64,000 bases of DNA from Streptomyces sp. NBC_00162. GTDB taxonomy: Bacteria > Actinomycetota > Actinomycetes > Streptomycetales > Streptomycetaceae. The notes beneath the pieces were generated by a model. That model was not told the origin of the DNA and made no database searches. It worked only from the letters and a program-made list of their open reading frames with translations. Below, in pieces: positions 50,235 through 59,017 of this stretch. A program made the translations under genes and the position numbers. Numbering within the stretch: the first letter of the stretch is position 1; every line of letters starts with the position of its first letter. The stretch lies in the NCBI RefSeq assembly GCF_024611995.1, contig NZ_CP102509.1, forward strand, positions 2,108,001 through 2,172,000, in the 5' to 3' direction.

Positions 50235-51974
50235 TCAGTCGAGGTCGGCCTCGTCGTACTCCCCCGCCGCGCCGGCCGCGGTGAGCTCCCGCAGCTCCAC
50301 CCGGCGGATCTTGCCGGACACGGTCTTCGGGAGCTCGCCGAACTCGATGCGGCGGATCCGCTTGTACGGGGACAGCACCGCGCGGGAGTGCTCGAACAGT
50401 GCCCGGGCCGTCTCCGGCCCGGGCTCCCAGCCCGCGGCGAGGGTGACGTACGCCTTCGGCACGGCGAGGCGCAGCGCGTCCGGGGCGGGGACGACGGCCG
50501 CCTCGGCGACGGCCTCGTGCTCCAGCAGGGCGCTCTCCAGCTCGAACGGGCTGATCTTGTAGTCGGAGGCCTTGAAGACGTCGTCGGAGCGCCCGACATA
50601 GGTGAGGTAGCCGTCGGCGTCGCGCGAGGCGATGTCCCCCGTGCGGTAGAGCCCGTCCGCCATGGCCTCCGCGGTGCGCTCCGGGTCGTCGCGGTAGCCG
50701 GTGGTCACCCCGGCGGGCCTGACGCGCAGGTCGACGCAGAGTTCGCCCTCGTCGGGGGACTCCTTGCCGGTGACGGGGTCCAGGAGGACGATCTCGTAGC
50801 CGGGCGCGGGACGGCCCATGGAGCCGGGCTTGACCGGTACGCCGGGGAAGTTGCCGACCTGCAGGGTGGTCTCGGTCTGGCCGAACCCGTCCCGGATGGT
50901 GACGCCCCAGGCCTGGCGGACCTTCTCGATGACCTCCGGGTTGAGCGGCTCGCCGGCGGCGACGGCCTCGCGCGGCGGGTTGGCGAGCCGGGTGAGGTCG
51001 GACTGGATCAGCATTCGCCACACGGTGGGCGGGGCGCAGAAGGTGGTCACGCCGTGCCGGTCCATCTCGTCCATCAGCCGCTCGGCGTCGAAGCGGGTGT
51101 AGTTGTGGACGAAGACGGTGGCCCCGGCGTTCCAGGGGGCAAAGAGGTTGGACCAGGCGTGCTTGGCCCAGCCGGGCGAGGCGATGTTGAGGTGGACGTC
51201 GCCGGGGCGCAGCCCGAGCCAGTACATGGTGGAGAGGTGCCCGATGGGGTACGAGGCGTGCGTGTGCTCCACGAGCTTGGGGCGGGCGGTGGTGCCGGAG
51301 GTGAAGTACAGCATCAGCGGGTCGGTGGCGAGGGTTTCGCCGTCGGGTGTGAAGGCGCCCCGGGCGGTGTGCTCGGCGTCGTACATGTCGGCCAGCCGCC
51401 GCCAGTCGGCGGGGACCTCCGGTCCCGCGGCGATCCGGGTGTAGGTGCCCGGTACCTCGTCGAACTTGGCGGTGTCCGCGGCGCGCGCGATGACGTGGCG
51501 TACGTGACCGCGCTCGATGCGGTCGCGCAGGTCGGCCGGGCCGAGCAGCGGGGTGGCGGGGATGACGACGGCGCGCAGTTTCATCGCGCCGAGCATGACC
51601 TCCCACAGTTCGCGCTGGTTGCCGAGCATGACCAGGACCCGGTCGCCGGGCGCGACGCCCTGCTCGCGCAGCCAGCCGGCGGCCGTGTCGGACCGTACGG
51701 ACAGTTCCTGGAAGGAGACGGCCTCGCTGCTGCCGTCCTCCTCGACGATGCGCAGGGCGTCGGCGGTGTTCCCGGCGGCGATGTGGTCGAACCAGTCCAG
51801 CGCCCAGTTGAAGCGGTGGGGGCGGGGCCAGGTGAATCCGGCGCGGGCACCCTCGTAGTCACCGCGGCGGTCCAGCAGGAAGTCCCGCGCGGCCAGGAAC
51901 TGGGCGGCGGCGCTGCTGTGCGTGGGGTCGGTGCTGGCGCCGGTCTCGGTGTTCGCGCTGCTCTCGGTCGTCAT
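50235..51974 (-). CDS. AMP-dependent acyl-CoA synthetase
   Basis: About 579 residues. The AMP-binding motif is YFTSGTTARPKLVEHTH, followed by DGFGQTETT, the hinge YRTGDIASRDADGYLTYVGRSDD and the catalytic Lys in LPKTVSGKIRRVEL. The arrangement resembles medium-chain or acetyl/propionyl-CoA synthetase-like enzymes. The start is uncertain between ATG 51974 and ATG 51983, neither with a good ribosome site. Acyl substrate unknown. Confidence 0.88.
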   Translation of the reverse strand: MTTESSANTETGASTDPTHSSAAAQFLAARDFLLDRRGDYEGARAGFTWPRPHRFNWALDWFDHIAAGNTADALRIVEEDGSSEAVSFQELSVRSDTAAGWLREQGVAPGDRVLVMLGNQRELWEVMLGAMKLRAVVIPATPLLGPADLRDRIERGHVRHVIARAADTAKFDEVPGTYTRIAAGPEVPADWRRLADMYDAEHTARGAFTPDGETLATDPLMLYFTSGTTARPKLVEHTHASYPIGHLSTMYWLGLRPGDVHLNIASPGWAKHAWSNLFAPWNAGATVFVHNYTRFDAERLMDEMDRHGVTTFCAPPTVWRMLIQSDLTRLANPPREAVAAGEPLNPEVIEKVRQAWGVTIRDGFGQTETTLQVGNFPGVPVKPGSMGRPAPGYEIVLLDPVTGKESPDEGELCVDLRVRPAGVTTGYRDDPERTAEAMADGLYRTGDIASRDADGYLTYVGRSDDVFKASDYKISPFELESALLEHEAVAEAAVVPAPDALRLAVPKAYVTLAAGWEPGPETARALFEHSRAVLSPYKRIRRIEFGELPKTVSGKIRRVELRELTAAGAAGEYDEADLD

Positions 51975-52019
51975 GCCAGGCATCGTGCCGCGTGGGGCGT
52001 ACGGACCACCAGCGCTGCG

Positions 52020-53168
52020 TCAGCCGTGGATTGACGCGAAGCGTACGGAGACCTTGCCCGGCTCTTCGGTGCCGTCGGCGGTGCCCTCGGCACTCTCGGG
52101 GCTTTCGGAGCCGCCCATCGCGCCGAGCATCAGCTCGCCCTCGGCGGCGATCTCCTCCTTGCGCGCCGCGGAGGTCTCCTGGAACAGCTGCACGGTGAGG
52201 GTGTTCCCGTCCCGCTTCCAGAGGCCGGCGAGGAATCCGTCGACGAGCAGGGTGCAGTGGGCCTGATTCCCCGTCCAGGTGCGGCCCTTGATCTCGGGGG
52301 CGACCACGCGGGTGCGGTCGGCGTGCGAGAGCAGGAGGTTGTCGAATTCGGGGAGGAAGCGGGGCGGCGCCGGGGTGTCCGCGTCGGGCCGGGGCGCGTC
52401 GGGCAGATCGAAGAGCTCCACGCCGTTCTCGTCCCGGAAGACGGCCAGACCGGGGCGCAGCCGCTCGAAGGCCTCGCGCAGCCGGGTGAGGCCGGCCCAG
52501 ATCTGCATGTCCTTCACGGAGGCGGGCCCGAAGGCGGCGAGGTAGCGCAGGGCGACCTCGTCCACGGGCTGCGCCTCGCCGGCGGGCCGCCCGAGCCAGT
52601 TCTCCACGGTGGTGAGCCGGACCTGGCCGCTGCGCCCCCACACGCCGCGGGGGGTGACCTGGACCAGCGGCAGCCGGCAGCGGGCGGCGACGGAGAGGGA
52701 CTGCGGGTCGGCGTCGGGCCATTCCTTGAGCAGTTCCTCGCGGAGCTCCGCCATGGTGCGCGGTTCGGCGTCGACGAAGGCGCGGGCAAGTTCGGCGAGC
52801 CGTTCCAGGTCCACGCCGGCGAGCCCCTTGCGGAAGTAGTTCACCTCACGGTCGCGGGCGGGCTGGACCAGGGGCCGCAGCGTCAGGGCGTCGTCCGCGG
52901 TGTGCGTGTGGATCGTCGACCGCATGGTGACCATCCGGACCACCTCCCGGGACTCCATGAGCCCGGCCAGCTCGGCGGGGCGGAAGCCGGCGAGGCGGGC
53001 GTGGAGCTGGAAGTAGGGGGGTTTCACGTTCTGCGCCTGGAGTCCGAGGAGGTGCCCGACGGCGTCACGCGCGGACATCTCGGCGCGGCTCAGCAGGAGC
53101 TGGCGGGCGAGCGTGGCACGGTTGAGTGCGCGGTTGTCGAGTACGGGGTGCGGTGTCCTGGAGGCCAT
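52020..53168 (-). CDS. Winged-helix DNA-binding-domain protein (HTH_42 family)
   Basis: A 382-residue protein of the HTH_42 (YcaQ/AlkZ-related) superfamily. The N-terminus ALNRATLARQLLL leads to HLLGLQAQN and VRMVTMRSTIHTHTADDA, followed by LPEFDNLLLSHADRTRVV near the C-terminus. Some relatives are DNA glycosylases that unhook crosslinks. Those carry a catalytic QxD or QxQ; here LLGLQAQN provides QAQ, so a repair role is possible. The C-terminal Ser/Glu-rich insert (about 355-372) is unusual. Confidence 0.8.
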   Translation of the reverse strand: MASRTPHPVLDNRALNRATLARQLLLSRAEMSARDAVGHLLGLQAQNVKPPYFQLHARLAGFRPAELAGLMESREVVRMVTMRSTIHTHTADDALTLRPLVQPARDREVNYFRKGLAGVDLERLAELARAFVDAEPRTMAELREELLKEWPDADPQSLSVAARCRLPLVQVTPRGVWGRSGQVRLTTVENWLGRPAGEAQPVDEVALRYLAAFGPASVKDMQIWAGLTRLREAFERLRPGLAVFRDENGVELFDLPDAPRPDADTPAPPRFLPEFDNLLLSHADRTRVVAPEIKGRTWTGNQAHCTLLVDGFLAGLWKRDGNTLTVQLFQETSAARKEEIAAEGELMLGAMGGSESPESAEGTADGTEEPGKVSVRFASIHG

Positions 53169-53300
53169 GACAGCAAGCTAGCCCTCCTTGCGGACACGTA
53201 CTGTCCTCATCTCGGAGGTCGGCGGCGAGTCCGTGCACGGAACGCCCGTATATCCTGCACCTTGCCCGTAAACAGACGTTCGACCGGGAGCTGACCTGCG

Positions 53301-54470
53301 ATGTCGGAGCGCCCAGACCGCCGCCCCTCGCCTCCGTCCGCCGGAAAGCGCGCGGGATGGCGTCGCCCCGCGTCCCCGCCCGCCACTCCCCCGGCCGGTC
53401 CCCCGGCCGCCCCGCAGCCCGCACCGCCGGCCCCCACGCCCCCGAACCATCGCAGCGTGATCGATTCGGCGGTCTACCGCGACGGCCGCCGCGTCGCCTC
53501 CCCCGCCACCCTGGCGGACACCTTCCGGAAGCTGCACGAGGAGCCGGACGGCATGGCCTGGATCGGCCTGCACCGCCCGACCGAGCCCGAACTGCATTCG
53601 CTCGCCGCCGAGTTCAACCTCCACGAACTCGCCGTCGAGGACGCGCTCGAGGCCCACCAGCGCCCCAAGCTGGAGCGCTACGGCGACACCCTCTTCGTCG
53701 TCCTGCGCGCCGCCCGCTACCTCGACGCCCAGGAGGAGGTGGACTTCGGCGAGCTCCACATCTTCGTCGGCCCGGACTTCCTGATCACGGTCCGGCACGG
53801 CGGCGCCCCTGACCTCTCCAGCGTCCGCCGCCGCATGGAGGAGAACCCGGAACTCCTGTCCCTCGGCCCGGAGGCGGCCCTGTACGCCATCCTCGACGCG
53901 GTGGTCGACGGCTACGCCCCGGTCGTCGAGGGCGTCCAGACCGACATCGACGAGATCGAGACGGAGGTCTTCCGCGGCGACCCGGCGGTCTCCCGCCGCA
54001 TCTACGAACTCTCCCGCGAAATGGTCGAGTTCCAGCGCGCCACCCGCCCCCTGGTCGGCATGCTCCACGGCCTGATGGCGGGCTTCGCGAAGTACGGCAC
54101 GGACGAGGAACTCCAGCGCTACCTCCGCGACGTGGCCGACCACGTCACCCACACCAGCGAACGCGTCGACGGCTTCCGCCAGGCCCTCACGGAAATCCTG
54201 ACGGTGAACGCCACCCTGGTCTCCCAACAACAGAACGCCGAAATGCGCGCCTTGGCCGAGGCCGGCTTCGAACAGAACGAGGAAATCAAGAAGATTTCCT
54301 CATGGGCTGCCATTTTGTTTGCTCCCACACTCGTCGGAACTATCTACGGCATGAACTTTGAGTCCATGCCTGAGTTGGGTTGGAGATTCGGATACCCCTT
54401 TGCGATCTGCCTCATGGGGATGGTTTGCGTCAGTTTGTACGTGATTTTCAAGCGTCGGGACTGGCTCTAA
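53301..54470 (+). CDS. corA: CorA-family magnesium/cobalt channel
   Basis: A 389-residue channel. A Pro-rich N-terminal tail (about 1-48) is followed by the cytoplasmic funnel domain with a long helix (EELQRYLRDVADHVTHTSERVDGFRQALTEI region). Two C-terminal helices carry the pore motif YGMNFESMPEL and end KRRDWL. The last 60 or so codons, from about 54283, contain many A/T third positions, unlike the rest of the gene. Confidence 0.92.
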   Translation: MSERPDRRPSPPSAGKRAGWRRPASPPATPPAGPPAAPQPAPPAPTPPNHRSVIDSAVYRDGRRVASPATLADTFRKLHEEPDGMAWIGLHRPTEPELHSLAAEFNLHELAVEDALEAHQRPKLERYGDTLFVVLRAARYLDAQEEVDFGELHIFVGPDFLITVRHGGAPDLSSVRRRMEENPELLSLGPEAALYAILDAVVDGYAPVVEGVQTDIDEIETEVFRGDPAVSRRIYELSREMVEFQRATRPLVGMLHGLMAGFAKYGTDEELQRYLRDVADHVTHTSERVDGFRQALTEILTVNATLVSQQQNAEMRALAEAGFEQNEEIKKISSWAAILFAPTLVGTIYGMNFESMPELGWRFGYPFAICLMGMVCVSLYVIFKRRDWL

Positions 54471-54987
54471 GCACCCCTCGCGTCACACTGAGTAATCATT
54501 CGCACTTCGCTTTCGCGTTACTCACAGATCGCCCCAGAAGCGGCCGTGGGGAGTCCCTGGGGGGATGGATGCGGGTGATCTCCTCACCTTGGCCCCGACA
54601 GGCCCCTGACCAGGCCTTTTGTGGCTCTGGAAAGCTCTGGGGGGAATCCGGGGGGAATCGAATGGCGTCGGCACCTTGCGTCCGCCGCAACGAGCCGGTC
54701 CGGCTTCCCGTTCAGCGCTCCCTGTAGAGCCCGCAGACCCCGCGGCGCATCACAGACAGTGACCTCCATCTCGAAGTCGGACGCGCCACGCGCTCCGCCT
54801 CGGCGGGCTCGCCGGAATGTTGTTCGCAAGTACTTCCAGGGAGGCGATACACCCAGGCCCGGCCAGGTCAGGTGCCTGAAACGCGGAGACGAGCCTGCCA
54901 CGCGCCCCTGCCTCGGCGGGCTCCCGGGAACGCCGACATCGCAGGTATGCGTACCGCGGGGCCTCGGTTTCCGGCATGCTGGTGAGC
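54471..54987. other. Non-coding junction downstream of corA
   Basis: About 500 bases with less G/C bias than the neighbouring genes and no convincing gene. It holds a weak inverted repeat TGAGTAA/TTACTCA (54489-54495, 54518-54524), a doubled GGGGGGAATC (about 54636-54658) and an imperfect direct repeat described separately. It may mark the left edge of an accessory island. Confidence 0.5.
54785..54930. repeat. Imperfect direct repeat upstream of the AbiEii-like pair
   Basis: Segments 54785-54817 and 54897-54930 share about 30 of 34 bases, including the core GCCTCGGCGGGCTC. Weaker similarity extends to either side, so the repeat unit may be about 112 bases. It lies 60-200 bases before the next gene and could be a duplicated operator or RNA element. 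Confidence 0.6.
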
Positions 54988-55314
54988 ATGAGCAGCAGGT
55001 ACGCACAGCTCCGGCCGTACACCCTGCCGGACTCGCTCGGGGAGCTGAGCGGGCCAGTGGACGGCCTTGTGGTCCTGCCCCGGCACCTGGACTGGGGCCC
55101 GCACTACGAGTACGACCTGGCCGACGACGCCGACGTACTACTGATGTACGAGCGGGTCATCCGTGAGGCACAGACGCCCGAAGACCTGCACGCCCACCTC
55201 AATGTCGACGCGCTGCGCAGCCACTGGCATGCCCTGTTCCTGCCCGGACCCGCGAGGGCTGCCTGGGAGAGTCGCTTCCCCGAGCTCGCCGACACCTCGG
55301 CGGCGGCCGCGTAG
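54988..55314 (+). CDS. Small partner protein of the AbiEii-like nucleotidyltransferase
   Basis: A 108-residue soluble protein (MSSRYAQLRPYTLPDSLGELSGPVDGLVVLPRHLDW...). It has no helix-turn-helix like the usual AbiEi antitoxin and no recognised motif; VLMYERVIREAQTPEDLHAHL suggests helices. ATG 54988 is chosen; ATG 54976 is in frame. Its TAG stop overlaps the next gene's GTG (TAGTG), so the two are coupled. An antitoxin role is possible by position only. Confidence 0.68.
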   Translation: MSSRYAQLRPYTLPDSLGELSGPVDGLVVLPRHLDWGPHYEYDLADDADVLLMYERVIREAQTPEDLHAHLNVDALRSHWHALFLPGPARAAWESRFPELADTSAAAA

Positions 55315-56090
55315 TGGAGGATCTGCACCACCGGCTGATCCGTATCGGCCTGGACGCGCTCGCCGAGGATTTCGGCTACCGGCTGGCCGGCGGGTACGCC
55401 GTCCAGGCCCATCGCCTGGTCAGCCGTGTCAGCGACGACGTCGACCTGTTCACCCCGATCGGGCGGGCCGAAGGCGAGTTGCCACAGGCGATCGCCCGCC
55501 TCCTCGAGGCATACCGGGCGGCCGGGTACGTGGTCCAGGTCACCCAGCAGGCGCAGGTATACGCCCGTCTGCACGTCACCGACCCCGCCTCCGGTGCCCA
55601 GTCCAAGGTGGAACTCGTAGGCGACCTTCTGCACCATCCGCCTGTCGACTCGGCCCTCGGCCCGGTCCTCCACCTCGACGACCTGGCCGCCGCCAAGACC
55701 GGCGCCCTTTTCGGCCGCGCCGAAGTCCGGGATGCCATCGACGTCAACGCGCTCCTCGACGCCGGGTACACCCGCGCCCGGCTTCTCGAACTCGCCACGC
55801 AGAACGAGGCCGAGCCCAACCTCGACGAGTACGTGTCCGCCCTCGCCCGGGTCGGGCATCACACCGACAGACAGTTCGCCGCCTACGGCCTCGACTCCAA
55901 GGCTGCACATGCCATCCGCGAGGAATTCGCCGACTGGCACCGCGAACTCATCGACCTCATGCGTACCGAAGCAGTCAGCAGCAACTCGACCCCGGCCGAG
56001 TCGTCAGTGGAGCAGCCGGGGAACCCGATCAGCGGCCCGCTGCCTCCGTCACCGCCTCCCCCAGGCCCGGGCTCCGGCAGGCTGCGCTAG
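55314..56090 (+). CDS. AbiEii/AbiGii-type nucleotidyltransferase (putative toxin)
   Basis: A 258-residue nucleotidyltransferase. The active site GGYAVQAHRLVSRVSDDVDLF (read as GG at 26-27 and Asp42/Asp44) matches the GG-x-D-x-D pattern. A conserved Lys follows in DDLAAAKTGALFGRAEVRDAIDV (near residue 127). AbiEii toxins block growth by transferring nucleotides to tRNA or other acceptors. GTG 55314 is fixed by overlap with the partner stop. The Ser/Pro-rich C-terminus (about 222-258) overlaps decayed sequence and may be an addition. Confidence 0.8.
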   Translation: MEDLHHRLIRIGLDALAEDFGYRLAGGYAVQAHRLVSRVSDDVDLFTPIGRAEGELPQAIARLLEAYRAAGYVVQVTQQAQVYARLHVTDPASGAQSKVELVGDLLHHPPVDSALGPVLHLDDLAAAKTGALFGRAEVRDAIDVNALLDAGYTRARLLELATQNEAEPNLDEYVSALARVGHHTDRQFAAYGLDSKAAHAIREEFADWHRELIDLMRTEAVSSNSTPAESSVEQPGNPISGPLPPSPPPPGPGSGRLR

Positions 56091-56532
56091 GGACTCGATG
56101 GCGCCGGTCTGCATGCCCATGGCGCACGTGAAACAGAGGGGTCCCGGCTTGCGGGTACCCAGGTCTACGTCGGTGTCACCGTCCGTTTGGCGATCTCCTG
56201 CACCCCGAGCGCGGGGATCGTGAACGCCCTGGCGCATCCGCCCGAGTCCTTGCCGTGCAGCACCAGCGTGGTGGGCGCACCCGCCTTCGCGGTGAACTGC
56301 GTGGGGGCGTAGAAGTCCGTCACGGTCAGCGTGGTGATCTGCCGCCCGACGCGTCGGTACGTACGGGCGTCTTGGTCTCCGATGAGCCGCCGCCCCCGGA
56401 GCCGCTGCCGTCGCCGCCTTCGACGATGAACGGTCCGCTTGCCGTGGTCTGCCGGCCCGGTGAGTCGAAGGGGACCCAGCCGCCTGCCTGCAGCGCGGAG
56501 ACCATGGTCCGGGCAGTCGGCTGGGGCCGCAT
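56090..56532 (-). pseudogene. Decayed cupredoxin-domain protein gene
   Basis: Three minus-strand frames must be joined to read the protein. The N-terminal part (56532 to about 56345) ends in a Gly-Ser linker. The middle reads ITTLTVTDFYAPTQFTAKAG with the copper-site Cys in DSGGCARAFTIPAL. The end reads DVDLGTRKPGPLCFTCAMGM, the C-terminal copper loop. At least two frameshifts (near 56340 and 56185) break it, and the normal C-terminus is gone. Intact relatives are membrane-attached copper-binding proteins. Confidence 0.7.
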
Positions 56533-56598
56533 GTGGGGGTGGGCGCTGCGGCGCGGAGCGTACTGAGCTCGTGAGATCCAGCCCCGCAGGACGGCGTG

Positions 56599-57348
56599 TC
56601 AGCCCTGAGGCCGGGATCGGTCCGGGTGGGGGATCAGGGTGGTCTCGAAGGTGCCGTCGGCGATCTGGCGGGCCAGTTGCACGAGCTGGTGGTGATGGGC
56701 GCGTGCGTAGGAGCGGAACGCGGCGAATGCCTCGTCGACGGTGACCTGCCAGCGTTCCGCCAGGATGCCCTTGACCTGTTCCAGCACGATGCGGCTGGTC
56801 AGGGCGTGCTGGAGTTGGGCGCGCTCGACCTCGCTGTGGGCGACGGTGCGCTGCTGCAGGATGGCGATGGTCGCCACGTCCGCCAGTGCTTGGGCGAGGG
56901 CGATGTCCTGGGCACTGAGCGGGTCTGGGTCGGTCTGGAACAGGCCCATCACTCCGATGACCCGGCCGCGCAGCCGGAGCGGGATCGCATTGGCGGCCAC
57001 GAACCCGGTCTCGGCGGCGCGTGGGGCGAACTGCGGCCAGCCCGATGTGATCTGGGGGTCGGTCAGGTTGATGTTGGTGCGTGGCTCGCCGCTCTTGTAG
57101 CAGTCCACGCAGGGGCCCTGGTCGTGCTGGGTGGCGAAGAGCTCCAGCAGCCGGGTGTGTTCGTCGGAGGCTGCCATGGTCTGCAGGACCTCATGCTGGT
57201 CGGCCAGCATGATGCCGACGGCGGCCACGTCCAGCAGTTCCATGCAGCGCACGGACAGCTGCTGGAGGAAGTCGATGAGGTCGAAGTCGTCGATCAGGGA
57301 GTCTGCGACTTCCACGAAGACCTCGGTCACGCGTTGTTCTCGGGTCAC
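56599..57348 (-). CDS. GAF-ANTAR domain protein
   Basis: A 249-residue protein. The GAF domain (about 25-165, with DVAAVGIMLADQHE and GPCVDCYKSGEP) is followed by an ANTAR domain (about 175-235, QHALTSRIVLEQVKGILAERWQVTVDEAF). ANTAR domains bind paired RNA hairpins to control transcription termination. GTG 57348 starts six bases after the second GAF gene ends, so both are one operon. Confidence 0.85.
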   Translation of the reverse strand: MTREQRVTEVFVEVADSLIDDFDLIDFLQQLSVRCMELLDVAAVGIMLADQHEVLQTMAASDEHTRLLELFATQHDQGPCVDCYKSGEPRTNINLTDPQITSGWPQFAPRAAETGFVAANAIPLRLRGRVIGVMGLFQTDPDPLSAQDIALAQALADVATIAILQQRTVAHSEVERAQLQHALTSRIVLEQVKGILAERWQVTVDEAFAAFRSYARAHHHQLVQLARQIADGTFETTLIPHPDRSRPQG

Positions 57349-57353
57349 GGTGA

Positions 57354-58079
57354 TCAGTCCTTGTCTACGGCGGTCGGGGGCGTGCCGTTGTGGTCCAGGC
57401 GAAGCCGCCGATCCACCACGTCCTTGGAGATGTCGGTGATGGAACGTCCGCTGCTGTAAGCATGCGCGCGCAGTCGTAGGAGAGCTTGGGGCAGGGGCAT
57501 GGCGAGTTGGACGCTGAGCATGCCGGTGGCCTGGTGGACCACCGCGTGCTGCAAGGCGTGCGGAGAGTCCACCGGCGCGTGGGTGCCCAGAGGTGGTTCA
57601 CCGCTGCCCAGGCAGCGGGCGGTCAGGGCGGCGGCCAGCGTGAGCGCATCGTCGGTCTGCTGGCTGGTCAGTGGACCCGGCGTTCGGCGCACCGCTGTCA
57701 GGACGCCGACGCGGATCGCGCCGATGCCCATCGGGAAGCAGAACACCGCGCGGGCGTCCAGGTCGGGGGCCTCCATGGACAGTGCCGGCCAGCGGGCGTG
57801 TCGGACCCGGGCCAGGTCGGGTACCCACACCATCGCGCCGGTACGGACCGCCTCTGGTCCCGGCCCCTCGCCGAGGGTCAGTTGCAGGTCCTCGAAGCGG
57901 CGCGTGGTGAGGTCCGAGCACCACATGAGCTCGGTCAGGCCGGCTGCGGCGACCAAGGAGACCGCGAGACCGTCCACGCCCAGGGCCTGGGCGCCGGCCA
58001 GGGTGGCGTCGTCGACTCCCTGGGACCGGTCGTCGAGTTGCAGCGTGCGCAGGACCGAGGCCATGCGGTCACTGATCAT
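57354..58079 (-). CDS. GAF domain protein with ANTAR-like C-terminus
   Basis: A 241-residue protein. The GAF domain (about 25-160) includes LTLGEGPGPEAVRTGAMVWVPDL. The C-terminus (HQATGMLSVQLAMPLPQALLRLRAHAYSSGRSI) has the ANTAR pattern but lacks some usual aromatic residues. The start could also be ATG 58064. It lies between the GAF-ANTAR and STAS genes on the same strand. Confidence 0.82.
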   Translation of the reverse strand: MISDRMASVLRTLQLDDRSQGVDDATLAGAQALGVDGLAVSLVAAAGLTELMWCSDLTTRRFEDLQLTLGEGPGPEAVRTGAMVWVPDLARVRHARWPALSMEAPDLDARAVFCFPMGIGAIRVGVLTAVRRTPGPLTSQQTDDALTLAAALTARCLGSGEPPLGTHAPVDSPHALQHAVVHQATGMLSVQLAMPLPQALLRLRAHAYSSGRSITDISKDVVDRRLRLDHNGTPPTAVDKD

Positions 58080-58137
58080 CCGTCATCACCGCTCGCCCTG
58101 CGACAAAGCCGGGCGGGCCCGCTGTGGCCGGTCCTGG

Positions 58138-58521
58138 TCATGAGGCCAGCAGCCTGGGGTACACCACAGCCGGGACCCAGGCGCCGACTTCGGGCGCGCG
58201 GGGTAGCCGGTGGAGGAGGAAGCCGGTGCCGGTCAGTGCCAGGAGCCGGATCAGCATCGGGCGCGGGTGATGCAGGCGCAGCGACCCTTTGGCCGTAGCG
58301 GTGCACGCGGCGGCGGCCAGGAAGGCGTTGAGGCCGCTGACATCGCAGAAAGCAAGCGCGCTCAGGTCGATGTCGATGGTCCGTACTCCCTCGCGCAGGC
58401 AGTCATCGACCATCGCCCGCAGCGGGGCTGCGGTATCCAGATCAAGCTCACCCGCAAGGGTGATCGTCGTTTCATCGCCTCGGTCGTGCCGGTGGAGGTT
58501 CAAGCTCTGCAGAACAGGCAT
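58138..58521 (-). CDS. STAS-domain protein (anti-sigma factor antagonist type)
   Basis: A 127-residue STAS protein. The phosphorylatable Ser62 lies in FCDVSGLNAF and the strand GELDLDTAAPL is typical of SpoIIAA/BldG-like proteins. Such proteins bind anti-sigma kinases and release sigma factors when unphosphorylated. No anti-sigma factor is adjacent. It is first of three minus-strand signalling genes. Confidence 0.88.
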   Translation of the reverse strand: MPVLQSLNLHRHDRGDETTITLAGELDLDTAAPLRAMVDDCLREGVRTIDIDLSALAFCDVSGLNAFLAAAACTATAKGSLRLHHPRPMLIRLLALTGTGFLLHRLPRAPEVGAWVPAVVYPRLLAS

Positions 58522-58888
58522 AGCGCCTCGGTTCTTGGGACCACATGGTGCGGCGCCGGGCGGGCCGGTCTTCTCGGCCCCGTCTTACGCGTTTCTCCTG
58601 TGGTCGGATGCCCGGACAGGTCAGGCGAGCGATCGGCTTGGCGACCTGGACTCCAGGACCACCAAATCGACTAGTTTCGCCTCAAAAGGACAGCGCCTGA
58701 GGTGAACCGGGGGACCCTCTGTACCCCGCAGGCACCTGCACGACAAGCGCGCTATCCACGTCAGGGACCGGGACGTCCATCGCAGCATAGCCCCCGCTCC
58801 TGCCCCGGGATATCCCGCCAGTCACCAGGCGGCGTCCACCTTTCACATCGGCCGCATGAACAGCGCAAGGCGAGCACCACTCACCTGG
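58522..58888. other. Non-coding stretch between STAS gene and IS remnant
   Basis: About 370 bases. The STAS promoter should lie in the left part. No gene, tRNA or repeat is evident. Confidence 0.4.
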
Positions 58889-59017
58889 TCAGACAGACCG
58901 CCTGGGTTCGACAGCGGCCGGCCGCTCCTCGCACTCCAGAGGGACGCAGGCGTGCTCTGGATAGTCGCAGACGTCAAGCCGGGGGTTCCAATGCAGGCCC
59001 GGAGGGCAGTCGAAGCG
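58889..59017 (-). pseudogene. C-terminal fragment of a chitin-binding (CBM14/peritrophin-A) protein
   Basis: About 42 residues read RFDCPPGLHWNPRLDVCD, then YPEHACVPLE, with the Cys spacing and Gly-Leu-His-Trp core of a CBM14 chitin-binding domain. It is fused in frame to the truncated transposase upstream. The rest of the original gene, including any signal peptide, is missing. Confidence 0.65.

Noticed and set aside
54471..54987. Integrase remnant downstream of corA
   Set aside because: The doubled GGGGGGAATC suggested an element boundary, but no frame gives recognisable integrase residues.
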